DNA of 64,000 bases from Trichomonas vaginalis G3 (Eukaryota > Parabasalia > Trichomonadida > Trichomonadidae): assembly GCF_026262505.1 (NCBI RefSeq), contig NC_067206.1:21963896-22027895 (forward strand). The letters run 5' to 3'. Under the pieces are notes generated by a model. The model worked only from the letters and a program-made list of their open reading frames with translations, did no database searches and was not told the origin of the DNA. Position numbers and translations under genes: made by a program. This document shows, one piece after another, positions 56,065 through 64,000 of this stretch (positions are counted from its first letter, which is position 1; every line of letters begins with the position of its first letter).

Positions 56065-57473
56065 GAAACAATAAGAATTACCGAAAAAGTGACAAAACAT
56101 CAAAAACAGGGAGGGGGTCTCAATTTTTATTACTTATATTATTTTACAATATTTATATAAATACTCTTTATAATATATTTTACTATAAAATTATACCTCA
56201 AATTCAAATATTTAAAATATTATTTACATAATTATCTCAAAATTATATTTTTATATATTATTTTTCATATGTATAAATCATATAATCTATATCTATGCAA
56301 ATCTCATCTAAATTTTTTTGAAACAAACCGCTACCATTTTATAATGGTCCATCTTAAATTCATCATAAATTCTGGTACATGTTAGTACCAGAGTCTTCAA
56401 TCTCAAACACTCTGGTCCAACATGTACCAGACGCGAGTTTCCAATGCCCTCGTACGATTTTCTATTAAGATCTTCTTGAATGAGAAGGTCTTCATAGAAA
56501 CTCGTACGAGGGCTTCTCTTTTAAATACTCTGGTACCTGCTGGTATCGGAGTCGACTTACAGCCCTTTCCCCATTTTGAAGCTGGGGAAAGTTTTCAAGC
56601 AATGAAAGGGAAGCTCTCGCTATGAGTGAAAATCTAGAATTTTTACCTCATAGCGAGTAATCCTTTGTTAATTGCTTGAAACTTTCTTCAAATTATCAAA
56701 ATTCGAGGAAAGTTTCCTTGCTTCAAAGTAGAGATGGAGCCCTTTGAGCCACTGCATATAGGTCAGTGACTCAAAATACTCCATCTCTACTAGACATCGC
56801 CAAAATTTGGGTCGCAATCTTTGAAATGCGACGCAAGTTTGGGCAATTTCGCGAGGGACTTGCTCCATTTGGGGGCATAGATTCACACTCTATGCACCAG
56901 ATGGAACAATTCTTTCGCTGACAGCGGGAAACTTTGTCTGAATAGTTTAACATTCAGACAAAGTTTCCCGCTGTCAGAGAGGGAATGGAAGGGTAAGAGG
57001 TATATATTCATAATGTATACCTCTTACTCTTCCATTCCCTCAAGAAAGTTCAAAAAACTTGGGTGCAATCAGTTCTGATTGCACCCAAGTTTTTGAACTT
57101 TATATAAGGAATTGTTGGCTATGATGTACTGATTCATGAATCAGTACATCATAGCAACAATTCCTTCGCAAACAGTGGGAAACTTTGTCTGAATAGTTTA
57201 ACATTCAGACAAAGTTTCCCGCTGTCAGGGAGGGAATTAGAGTGTGGGAGATATATAGATAGACTATAAATCTCTCACCCTTTAATTCCCTCAAGAAAGT
57301 TCAAAAACTTGGGTGCAATCAGTTCTGATTGCACCCAAGTTTTTGAACTTTATATAAGGAATTGTTGGCTATGATGTACTGATCATGAATTTTAAATTGT
57401 CACTTTTTAAGTGTTACTCCCTATTGAAAGTGTCACTTTTTTGACTGTCACTTTTTCGGAAATTCTTATATAC
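56065..57473. mobile_element. hairpin-cassette element B, inserted in the fibre gene
   Basis: 1.41 kb with imperfect terminal inverted repeats ATAAGAATTNCCGAAAAA then GTGACA at both ends. Positions 56103-56340 are AT-rich. From 56370 a series of hairpins follows, and 56920-57384 holds the cassette in the order H4, H1, H2, H3, H4, H1, H2, H3 (last truncated), period about 251 bp. There is no coding capacity. It is flanked by 94-bp direct repeats of fibre-gene DNA. Confidence 0.7.
56920..57384. repeat. hairpin cassette, nearly two copies with ~251-bp period
   Basis: H4 GGGAAACTTTGTCTGAAT/ATTCAGACAAAGTTTCCC, H1 GGGTAAGAG/CTCTTACTC (copy 2: GTGTGGGAG/CTCTCACCC), H2 CTTGGGTGCAATCAG/CTGATTGCACCCAAG, H3 GGCTATGATGTACTGAT/ATCAGTACATCATAGC. 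H1 differs between the two copies on both arms yet stays largely paired, while H2-H4 are near-identical. Confidence 0.85.
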
Positions 57474-57567
57474 TCTTGTCAGCTTTACTATTTAATGTAG
57501 CTTGAAGTTCATTTATATCGGAGATATTGTGTTTATGAGATTTCAAAACTTTGTTCGTTGCGTCAAG
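57474..57567. repeat. right copy of 94-bp direct repeat flanking element B
   Basis: Identical to 55971-56064. Confidence 0.9.
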
Positions 57568-58884
57568 TTCATCTTTGTCAGCTTTACTTTTAATAGCATC
57601 TTCAACGGTTATTTTTGTCTTAACTCTCAATGTAAATCTTGGTTCAACTAATACACCGTTAACAGAGAAAGTAGAGGCATAAATTTCATCGTTATAACCA
57701 AATGCTTCTGGTGCTTTACCTGTGTCATACTGTACAGTACAGCGTATATCATAACCTTTAGCACGAATGAATTTATATCTTCTTTCATTAACATCTTCAG
57801 TGCTTATTTGTTCATCCTGTGTTAAATATCCATGGTAGTCCGTTATAATCTGTTCGTCTGAACTTATATAATGAACATGGTTTTTATCTGCTTTTTCGGC
57901 TAATTTCTCTTCTATCTCATTTATTTCAAGTTCATGCCTACCACCACCTCCCGAAGAAGTATTTTTCTTCAGCTCTTGAAGAACGTCCACTTCGCCATCT
58001 TTAGTGTCAATAATGAGACTTTGTGTTAAAACCTTTCCTGTCTTAATGGATGTTTGTAAAACTTCTTCTTCACCGTGTTCGGGGTCATGGTCGTCATCAT
58101 ATCTTGTGAAATCAGAGATGTTGTCATACATTAAGCATATCTGTCTCAAAAGTTCTGCTATTTGAAACTGGAACGAAAGATATACAGAACTTTCATCATC
58201 TCCTAAAGTCAAGTCTGCTTTCTTAAGTATTTCTTGAATGTATGCAATGAGAACAGAGTACCTTGGAAAATATTCGAACAATATTTCATTAGCTGTTGGT
58301 TTTGGTGGTTCTTCTGGAGTTTCTGTTGTTTCAGTTCCTTCTGTAGGTTCTGTTGGAGTTTCTGCATCTCTTGACTTCAATGCTCTTGCTCTCAAAGACC
58401 TAAATGTTAGAGCACCAGGTTTTACAAAGGACTTTATAAATGCTTTAATAGTTCCTGGTAAGTTATTGTTAGCATTAAGTAAGTTCCTTATGCTTCCATC
58501 ATGTACGTCCATAGCACTATGTAAAAAATCTATACTCTTCTTGTAGTCAGCAATAGACTGACTGTGATTTTTTAAAGATTTGTCAATACCTTTAAGCCAA
58601 TCTTCATGCATGTCTGATACTGAGCCAAGAATATCATTTGCTTCCTTTAGTGTATTTTGTGCTTCTCGTAAAGTATCCAATCCCGTACGTGCATTGTTTG
58701 CTATACGTCTTACAGTATCTATTTGACTCCTTGTTTCTTGCATCCAACCAGATAAAGTTTTAATAGTATCCGAACCATTTGAAATGAAGTTCAAAGCATT
58801 TTTAACGTCATCTAAAACTTCTTCACCAAGTACTGCCCATATCTTTCCGATTTGGTATTTGAAGAACTCCATATGAAGCAGCTG

Positions 58885-59457
58885 TTAAACAGTATTTATA
58901 AGGTTCCATATCCATGATTTAGCAGTTTTTCCATCCTTTCCATCTTCACCATTCAAACCGTTTTCGCCTTGAGGTCCTTGTATTCCTTGTATTCCTTGTA
59001 TTCCTTGTGGTCCTTGAGGTCCGGTGTCACCCTTCTCTCCTTTCAGTTCATCTTTATGTTCGTTATAATATTCTAATGTCATAAGGTGTACATCATTACT
59101 GCTACCAGCAACGCCGAGAATTTGTTTCTCATTCATGACTAAATTCTTTAGGCATTTAATGTTGTCGTCAAATCGAAAGCTCTTTAACAATTCAATGAGA
59201 ACATTTAATACTTTCACTAATGAGGCATCTACTGTAGAATTTATATATTGCACCGTTCCATCATTTATGATGGGAACCTTGCTTGTTGTAATGAATGGGT
59301 CATAAGTGTTAAAAGTATCGAAATCAATGACTTTTTTAGTTTTTCCATCGTCAATGACTAAATCATTGCCTTCAATGGTTAAAGTTGAGTTTTCGTTTAC
59401 TAGTTCATGTGCTCTTCTTGCTTCATTTGTTTCATACGCATATGCAGCAATAGTCAT
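58885..59457 (-). CDS. collagen-like fibre-associated protein
   Basis: A 190-residue protein. Residues about 135-175 are Gly-X-Y repeats (GEKGDTGPQGPQG, IQGIQGPQGENGLNG, EDGKDG), as in phage and giant-virus fibre shafts. The N-terminal part is a beta/alpha domain (SRT-like DLVIDDGKTKKVIDFD). It ends just before the start of the fibre-like gene on the same strand, so the two are probably expressed and used together. The frame is open. Confidence 0.7.
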   Translation of the reverse strand: MTIAAYAYETNEARRAHELVNENSTLTIEGNDLVIDDGKTKKVIDFDTFNTYDPFITTSKVPIINDGTVQYINSTVDASLVKVLNVLIELLKSFRFDDNIKCLKNLVMNEKQILGVAGSSNDVHLMTLEYYNEHKDELKGEKGDTGPQGPQGIQGIQGIQGPQGENGLNGEDGKDGKTAKSWIWNLINTV

Positions 59458-59747
59458 ATTTTAATGAGAATAAAATGTTGTTCTATTTGCAAAGTACAGA
59501 CCCAAACGAATACGGGACAGTAAAGCTACAAACAAACTTAGGTCTTCAGAATGAAGCGCTTGCTTTCAGAGTTGTTGACTTCAATACTATCGCAACTTTT
59601 GTCATAACAGATGAAACAGATTTCATAGAGATTGAAATAGATGACAAAAGAAGTGTTATAACATTTCCTAATAGAGCTGGGTATAGAATAGATAAAATTG
59701 CTGGAGTCATAGATACTCTCATAAATGAAGAAACTATTGACAACATA

Positions 59748-60801
59748 TGTCTCATACCGAAATGGCTCACAAAAAAGGTGACATTTTTGGCGCCAATAAT
59801 TTGATTTTTCTGATTCTTTCTATTTAGATATATTTATTTAATATTCATATTCCTTTATATTGCCTCATATTATTTCCCATTTTTAATCATATTATACAAA
59901 TCTTTAATAATTTTTAATGTTTTGAGCTTCAAAATCTTGTTCTAACTATTTTCATTCATATATCCTAGAAAAAATTAAAAAGTTTTTTAGAAATAAAAAT
60001 GTTTGTATGTAAAGTATTGAAAATATTCTAGATGAGAAGACATTCTCCAGAAGAGATTGATATTGATTGGCTTTGTGAAGCCATCACAAAATCAAATAAT
60101 GGAGTTAAGTTAACTGATATTTGCGCGAAAGCTAAAATAAATCATGAAGGCAGAGTTATATATAATCATACTATCTTAAAGTATTCCTAGAAATTTCCAA
60201 AATTAACCGAAATATAACTGGACAGAATTACTATTTTCGAGATAAAATTCATATGGAAATACTAATTCATAACGCTTTATGTTATATAAAATTTAATTTA
60301 TAAAAATTTCAAAATAAATCAAATTTAACACAATGAATATAACTGCAATCGAGGTTTTTGACGATTGATTCTTACGAGAAGTTTTCCAAACTTTGAATTA
60401 ATGTCTTGACATTAACTCAAAGTTTGGAAGTCTAATAAGGGGAATTGTAGGCTATGAGGTACTGATTATATATCAGTGCCTCATAGCCTGCAATTCCCAT
60501 TAGAAATCGGAGAAACTTTGTCCGCATAACTTATGATGCGGACAAAGTTTCTCCCATTTCTACTTAGAATGAAAGGGCAAGAGGTATATAGGTACACTAT
60601 ATATCTCTTGCCCTTTCCTTCTTACCTAAAGACTTCCAATCTTATTTTTTTTCCAATTTTTCCCCTAAATTTAAATCTTATATAATATAAATAAAATGCA
60701 TAATATCAATCACAAAAATTAATGTTTATTTTTTTAATTAAAATTGCCGCGCAATTTAAGGTTTTCTGTCACTTTTTTGTGAGCCATTTCGGTACGAAAC
60801 A
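59748..60801. mobile_element. hairpin-cassette element C, inserted in the capsid-associated gene
   Basis: 1054 bp with 29-bp terminal inverted repeats (27 of 29 match, core CCGAAATGGCTCACAAAAAA followed by GTGACA or GGTGACA), and exact 14-bp flanking repeats CTATTGACAACATA at 59734-59747 and 60802-60815. The interior is AT-rich at both sides. A single cassette of four hairpins lies at 60386-60622. No coding capacity. Confidence 0.75.
60386..60622. repeat. single hairpin cassette of element C
   Basis: Four hairpins in the order H2 (CCAAACTTTGA, GTTAATGTC-type stem), H3 (AATTGTAGGCTATGAGG with TACTGAT, paired to its complement), H4 (GGAGAAACTTTGTCCGCAT paired to ATGCGGACAAAGTTTCTCC) and H1 (GGGCAAGAG/CTCTTGCCC). 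This is the same cyclic order as in elements A and B. Confidence 0.85.
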
Positions 60802-61267
60802 CTATTGACAACATAGATGTCGAACTCTCTTCTGAGGGAACATTGAAGTTCAGCAGCGAGAAAGAGTTTAAGATACCAAGAATGAGTCATAGAGTACAAC
60901 TTCTTTTGGGTGCATACCATATGACATTTCCTTTGAAAAGTGTTGACAAAACGATTGAGATGAAATCTGTTCCATACGTATGTTATGGTAATTGTTTGTA
61001 CATTAAGTCAAAAATAGCTAATGTCACAGGTATTTCAGGAGTTAATAGTAAAGGTTCAGTAGAATATAAGTCTTTCTGTTATGCAGTCAATTCAATGTTC
61101 ATTCCAAACGTTCCTGTCATAGCAACTCATTTAGGTAAATGAGTTCGCATTAGTCCTCATAATTTGAAAGACATGCAATTCAGACTTGTTGACTTTCAAG
61201 GAGAGCCTGTAGAACTGAAGGCACCAGTGCGAATGACTGTTGAAGTTGACTTTTTAGAAAATATTAA

Positions 61268-61510
61268 ATGCAACAGCTTACAAGAGAACTCAGAGCTAAA
61301 AATATAAAGTATGAATGTTATGTATTAGGTCATGAACTTTGGTTGTTGCTGTTTGATGAAACAAATGAGTTAGTTATGTCAGTCAAGAGAACAGAAAAAT
61401 ATTGTGTTAGTGAAAACTGCACCAAGTCAATAAGATTAGGTTTGCATTATGAAGATGAGTTCGATACTGTTGAAGAAGTTTTGGACAGATATTACAAATT
61501 GCTAACTTGA
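61268..61510 (+). CDS. Polinton 80-residue protein, unknown
   Basis: An ATG frame overlapping the end of the preceding gene. It contains a hydrophobic strand pair (ECYVLGHELWLLLFDET) and an acidic C-terminal helix. No family is recognised. It is followed by a GC-rich inverted repeat (GGCGCAAAGCGCC, then GGGCTCAAAGAGCCC) at about 61526-61558 that could act in transcript ending. Confidence 0.45.
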   Translation: MQQLTRELRAKNIKYECYVLGHELWLLLFDETNELVMSVKRTEKYCVSENCTKSIRLGLHYEDEFDTVEEVLDRYYKLLT

Positions 61511-61523
61511 AATTTTTTGACTG

Positions 61524-61562
61524 ACGGCGCAAAGCGCCAAGATGGGCTCAAAGAGCCCTCCT
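61524..61562. terminator. paired GC-rich hairpins between convergent Polinton genes
   Basis: Two short stems, GGCGC-AAA-GCGCC and GGGCTC-AAA-GAGCCC, lie back to back between two convergent genes. They stand out in AT-rich DNA and could mark transcript ends. Inference only. Confidence 0.35.
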
Positions 61563-61569
61563 GACTGCT

Positions 61570-62184
61570 TTAATTTACTAAAACATATTTAAGACATAAT
61601 TTATAGTAAGTAGATAGTTTTGTATACTCGTTCGAATATTTATACTTAAACTCAACTCCTGTAGTTCCTGGTGTTTCAATGATGCGGATGTTACCTATTT
61701 TCATGAATAGTGGAGTTTGACCACAGCATTCGATTTCAGGGTCGAGATAGTCAATGACACTTTGTTTCCCTGTTATTCGTGAGATAACATTTTCAAGGTC
61801 CTCCTTTGTTAGAATTATTTGGTTCTTACTTATAAGATTTGTCAAAAGCTTCTTATCGTCTTTGAGTAAAATTGTTTGGTATAACTGAAGAAGGTAATGG
61901 TCTACGTTATCTGAAGGATTTGTTTGAACATTTGTGTAAGGGTTGTCGTTGGATTCTCTTGAAAGAACTTGGTCCAGTGGTGGATACTCTAACTTAACAT
62001 CTGATGTAGCGTTAGCGTTTGAAGCTGTGTTTAAATTCACCGACTTAAGATCTGGTTCTTTTTCTTTCAAACACTCCGAACTATAGTTCTTTATGACAAT
62101 ATTGTTTGTCGTTCGTGAGTCAACATTTGATGTTGGTTCAATTGGAACATTAACGGCACCAGCTAAGATGGATTTGCTTCTCAT
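61570..62184 (-). CDS. Polinton 204-residue protein, unknown
   Basis: The N-terminal half is Asn/Ser/Pro-rich and probably disordered (NTASNANATSDVKLEYPPLD). The C-terminal half is folded, with a helix (LLQLYQTILLKDDKKLLTNLI) and strands (GTTGVEFKYKYS). The frame is open. Not assigned. Confidence 0.5.
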   Translation of the reverse strand: MRSKSILAGAVNVPIEPTSNVDSRTTNNIVIKNYSSECLKEKEPDLKSVNLNTASNANATSDVKLEYPPLDQVLSRESNDNPYTNVQTNPSDNVDHYLLQLYQTILLKDDKKLLTNLISKNQIILTKEDLENVISRITGKQSVIDYLDPEIECCGQTPLFMKIGNIRIIETPGTTGVEFKYKYSNEYTKLSTYYKLCLKYVLVN

Positions 62185-62209
62185 TTCATATAGAATAAAA
62201 ACCTTTTAT

Positions 62210-62611
62210 ATGTATGAAATGAATAATATACTCGACAAGGGTTTGAATGTAAAGCTAACGAATGAAAATATTGTTGAATTCACTGAGACAGGAGCTGTGT
62301 ATAAAGATGTAGAACTACTGAACAAAAGAGCAAAGGGAAGAAGCAGGAATATGAACAAAGGGTGGAAGCCTATAAAAATTTATGTCAATGATGGCTCAGG
62401 AGGTTCAAACATAAAGTATGCAGAAAGTTATAGAGTTTATGCTCTCAAGGGAGAGAAGCCTTCATTTAAGAACAGCTATTCTAACACATATCCTCAAAAG
62501 CTAACGGATGGGGAAGTGGATGATATGAATGACAGCAAAAATATTAACAGAAATGGCGACAGAGATGCATGGAATTTGTTTACCATCAGTCAATTGAAGG
62601 TTAAACTTTAA
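62210..62611 (+). CDS. Polinton 133-residue protein, unknown
   Basis: From the ATG at 62210 (MYEMNNILDKGLNV). It is mixed alpha/beta, with GWKPIKIYVNDGSGGSNIKY in the middle and a polar C-terminus. It is convergent with the packaging ATPase and overlaps its end by a few bases. Not assigned. Confidence 0.45.
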   Translation: MYEMNNILDKGLNVKLTNENIVEFTETGAVYKDVELLNKRAKGRSRNMNKGWKPIKIYVNDGSGGSNIKYAESYRVYALKGEKPSFKNSYSNTYPQKLTDGEVDDMNDSKNINRNGDRDAWNLFTISQLKVKL

Positions 62612-63494
62612 AACAATGTTGGTCGTTCCCATGGAATATTTTTGACTTTAATGGTATTAGTCATGATATGAATCTCAAGGTATGAACGAGGAGAGATGAG
62701 AGACTTATATGCTTCCCAAATTTCTTCAAAAGGTAATGTTATACCTGACTGTTTCCAAATGAGTTCAATGTCATAGCGTGAGAAACCTTGAAAGATAACG
62801 AAGTCAGTTATGAGACGTTTTATGTTTAAAGCTAAAAACCTCCATGTTTGCATAAGTATTGCTACAGTTAAATGGTAATGTCTGACTTTAGTTATGATGT
62901 TAGCTAATGGTGAGTCTGGTTTTGACACTAAACCTTTTCCGGCGAAGTCGTCACAAACGAGCAGAGTGTTTGAAGGATACTTTTTGAAGGGGTATTTTGA
63001 AAGTTTTGATAGAATGTAGTTTGTAAGTCGTTTCATATCGTAAACTCCTGAGTATTGACGTAAGTGGTGTTTGTCAATAATTCTTTCCATCTCCTCAGAA
63101 GTCTTTTGCATCCTGACTGTATAAATTCAACGATGGCATAATATTTCCTCTTACGTCGAATGTAACGTTGAAGAAATTCAATGAGTTCACTGTCTGGAAC
63201 TTTAACGACAGAGGCTTGAACTTTTGACATAAATGTTTTCGCTGTTGAGTCCATAGAGTCTGAAGTTGCTGATATAATGATTTGGTCATAATATGAGTCA
63301 TTTCCTAAACGTTCTGTTATGAGTATATGACGAATGAGGTTAAATGTCTTACCTGAACCCATCTTTCCACAATAGAAATACACACCATTTGAACAGAACT
63401 CATAATCTTTGCTGAAAGGAAGAATAAGAGAAGAGTTAAGTTTGTCTGTAGTTTCATTCATGTCTTCATCTACGTCATGTATTAAATGCTTCAT
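62608..63494 (-). pseudogene. Polinton packaging ATPase (FtsK/HerA type), broken
   Basis: The Walker A motif YFYCGKMGSGKTFNL, a Walker B-like LLVCDDFAGKG and a following QTWRFL sensor region fit the A32/FtsK-HerA packaging ATPase of Polintons, which would drive DNA into the capsid. It has normal size (about 295 codons). Broken, about one break. Confidence 0.85.
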
Positions 63495-63510
63495 TTTATC
63501 TCCATTAAAA

Positions 63511-64000
63511 ATGCAAGTCAGAAATATTCAGAACATAGCACCGAGTCTAACTGACAAGAGTATAAAGATATACTATGAACACGTTATGATGAAACCAACC
63601 AAAATTCAAGAAAGTCAGTATACTTATGAATATCCAAGACACTGGGTAGAGTATGTAGGAGGTGAGAAAGCTATTGAAATCAGACAGGTTCGAAGTATTC
63701 CAGCAGGAAGAACAATATTATTGAAGAACTTTAATGTTTTGAGATATAATGATGAAACAAAGAAGCAAGATAGTTTCCCTGTTGCTGTGTATGTGAACTT
63801 AGATACAGGAGATGACATGAAAGTTTTTAATACAAAGCTTCAAACGGTAGTGAGAGAACAACTGACTGCGGAAGGACATCCATTACCTTCAGAAGTTACC
63901 ATAGCATATAATTTTGAAACAAACTCAATAGATTTTAAAGTCATCTCTGCAAAGAAGTCAGGTTTTACATTTAATGAAGCAGATGTATATTCGAATGAAA
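63511..64000 (+). CDS. Polinton protein, partial, runs off the window
   Basis: An open frame from the ATG at 63511 (MQVRNIQNIAPSLTDKSIK) to the end of the window, 163 codons without a stop, so it is incomplete. It is beta-rich (VRSIPAGRTILLKNFNVLR). It is divergent from the ATPase gene. A structural protein is plausible given length and composition, but no family can be named. Confidence 0.6.
   Translation, partial: MQVRNIQNIAPSLTDKSIKIYYEHVMMKPTKIQESQYTYEYPRHWVEYVGGEKAIEIRQVRSIPAGRTILLKNFNVLRYNDETKKQDSFPVAVYVNLDTGDDMKVFNTKLQTVVREQLTAEGHPLPSEVTIAYNFETNSIDFKVISAKKSGFTFNEADVYSNE

Larger units (their letters stand above)
54815..58872 (-). pseudogene. phage-tail-fibre-like gene, interrupted by an inserted element
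   Basis: The N-terminal part (from 58872) is helical with heptad-like stretches. The middle contains several KADKNHTH or KADKNHVH repeats as found in phage tail fibres. The far C-terminal part has FGTWKQIVDKFLYCARYS, LPPHTHTGTT and a YMPPFVTV end, typical of receptor-binding phage fibre tips. A hairpin-cassette element (56065-57473) sits in the middle, flanked by 94-bp direct repeats. A fibre for host attachment is the natural guess. Broken. Confidence 0.6.
59475..61307 (+). pseudogene. possible second capsid-associated (penton-like) protein, interrupted by an inserted element
   Basis: Beta-rich segments at the start (YGTVKLQTNLGLQNEALAF) and at the end (MQFRLVDFQGEPVELKAPV) recall the LxFxLtDxxGxp strands of Polinton minor capsid or penton proteins. 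The hairpin-cassette element C (59748-60801) lies inside. Broken. Assignment is by pattern and context only. Confidence 0.4.
39200..64000. mobile_element. Maverick/Polinton element fossil (right end outside window)
   Basis: A large self-synthesising-type DNA element with double-jelly-roll capsid gene, protein-primed polymerase B, integrase and packaging ATPase, plus KilA-N and fibre-like genes. The left edge lies between about 39185 and 39660, where host-like spacer gives way to repeats and short element genes; the exact end is not fixed. At least 24.8 kb is present. It is broken, with roughly eight breaks across several genes, and it carries three insertions of smaller elements. No adenovirus-type protease gene was recognised within the window. 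Most genes remain largely open, which suggests modest age. Confidence 0.9.

Noticed and set aside
56422-56953. Short frames in element B
   Set aside because: They lie in back-to-back hairpins and have no similarity to any protein I know.

Overview
The window is AT-rich nuclear DNA from a trichomonad parabasalid. Tritrichomonas is my best guess, because the sequence is more AT-rich and has longer spacers than I expect for Trichomonas vaginalis; this is inference. The reasons are compact intronless eukaryotic genes (MCM3, RPB7, RPC5, RPS25, cohesin SA, MZT1), very short 5' leaders with trichomonad-like initiator motifs (TCA followed by a pyrimidine and a T run) just before the start codon, typical trichomonad families (R2R3 Myb, BTB, ankyrin, beta-helix surface proteins), and a Maverick/Polinton element.

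Region 1 (1-39 kb) is a host chromosome arm. In order it holds RPC5 with one apparent frameshift, the spindle organiser MZT1, an acidic triple-CAP protein, a broken ankyrin gene, MCM3, SCAMP, a D-glutamate-cyclase-like protein, a possible ciliary protein, RPB7, SGT1, a large foldback element (15798-17034), a Myb factor, RPS25, a BTB protein, a candidate terminal-inverted-repeat element with a tRNA-like tail (21563-22832), a beta-helix surface-protein remnant, cohesin SA/STAG, MORN5, a 4.15-kb frame holding three stops (29092-33246), an armadillo-like protein, a histidine-phosphatase-fold pseudoenzyme, RBM25 and a PAP2 lipid phosphatase. The genes are mostly unrelated housekeeping functions on mixed strands, with no operon logic.

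Region 2 (about 39.2 kb to the window end) is a Maverick/Polinton fossil running off the right edge. It carries a double-jelly-roll capsid gene, protein-primed DNA polymerase B, two KilA-N proteins, a retroviral-type integrase, a phage-tail-fibre-like protein with a collagen-like neighbour, a possible second capsid-associated protein and an FtsK/HerA-type packaging ATPase. It is broken: I count roughly eight breaks plus three insertions, and no copy-end repeat pair can be seen because the right end lies outside the window. Several genes remain open, so it is probably not very old.

The most unusual feature is a family of three short elements inserted into three Polinton genes (52942-54635, 56065-57473, 59748-60801). 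They have no coding capacity. Each has imperfect terminal inverted repeats whose inner part ends in AAAAGTGACA, or a form with one extra G. Each carries a cassette of four hairpins in the same cyclic order. The primary sequences differ between elements, but several stems stay paired through changes on both arms. In two elements the cassette is tandemly repeated with a period of about 250 bp. This looks like selection or conversion for structure in a non-coding hitchhiker, and I do not recognise it as a described family.
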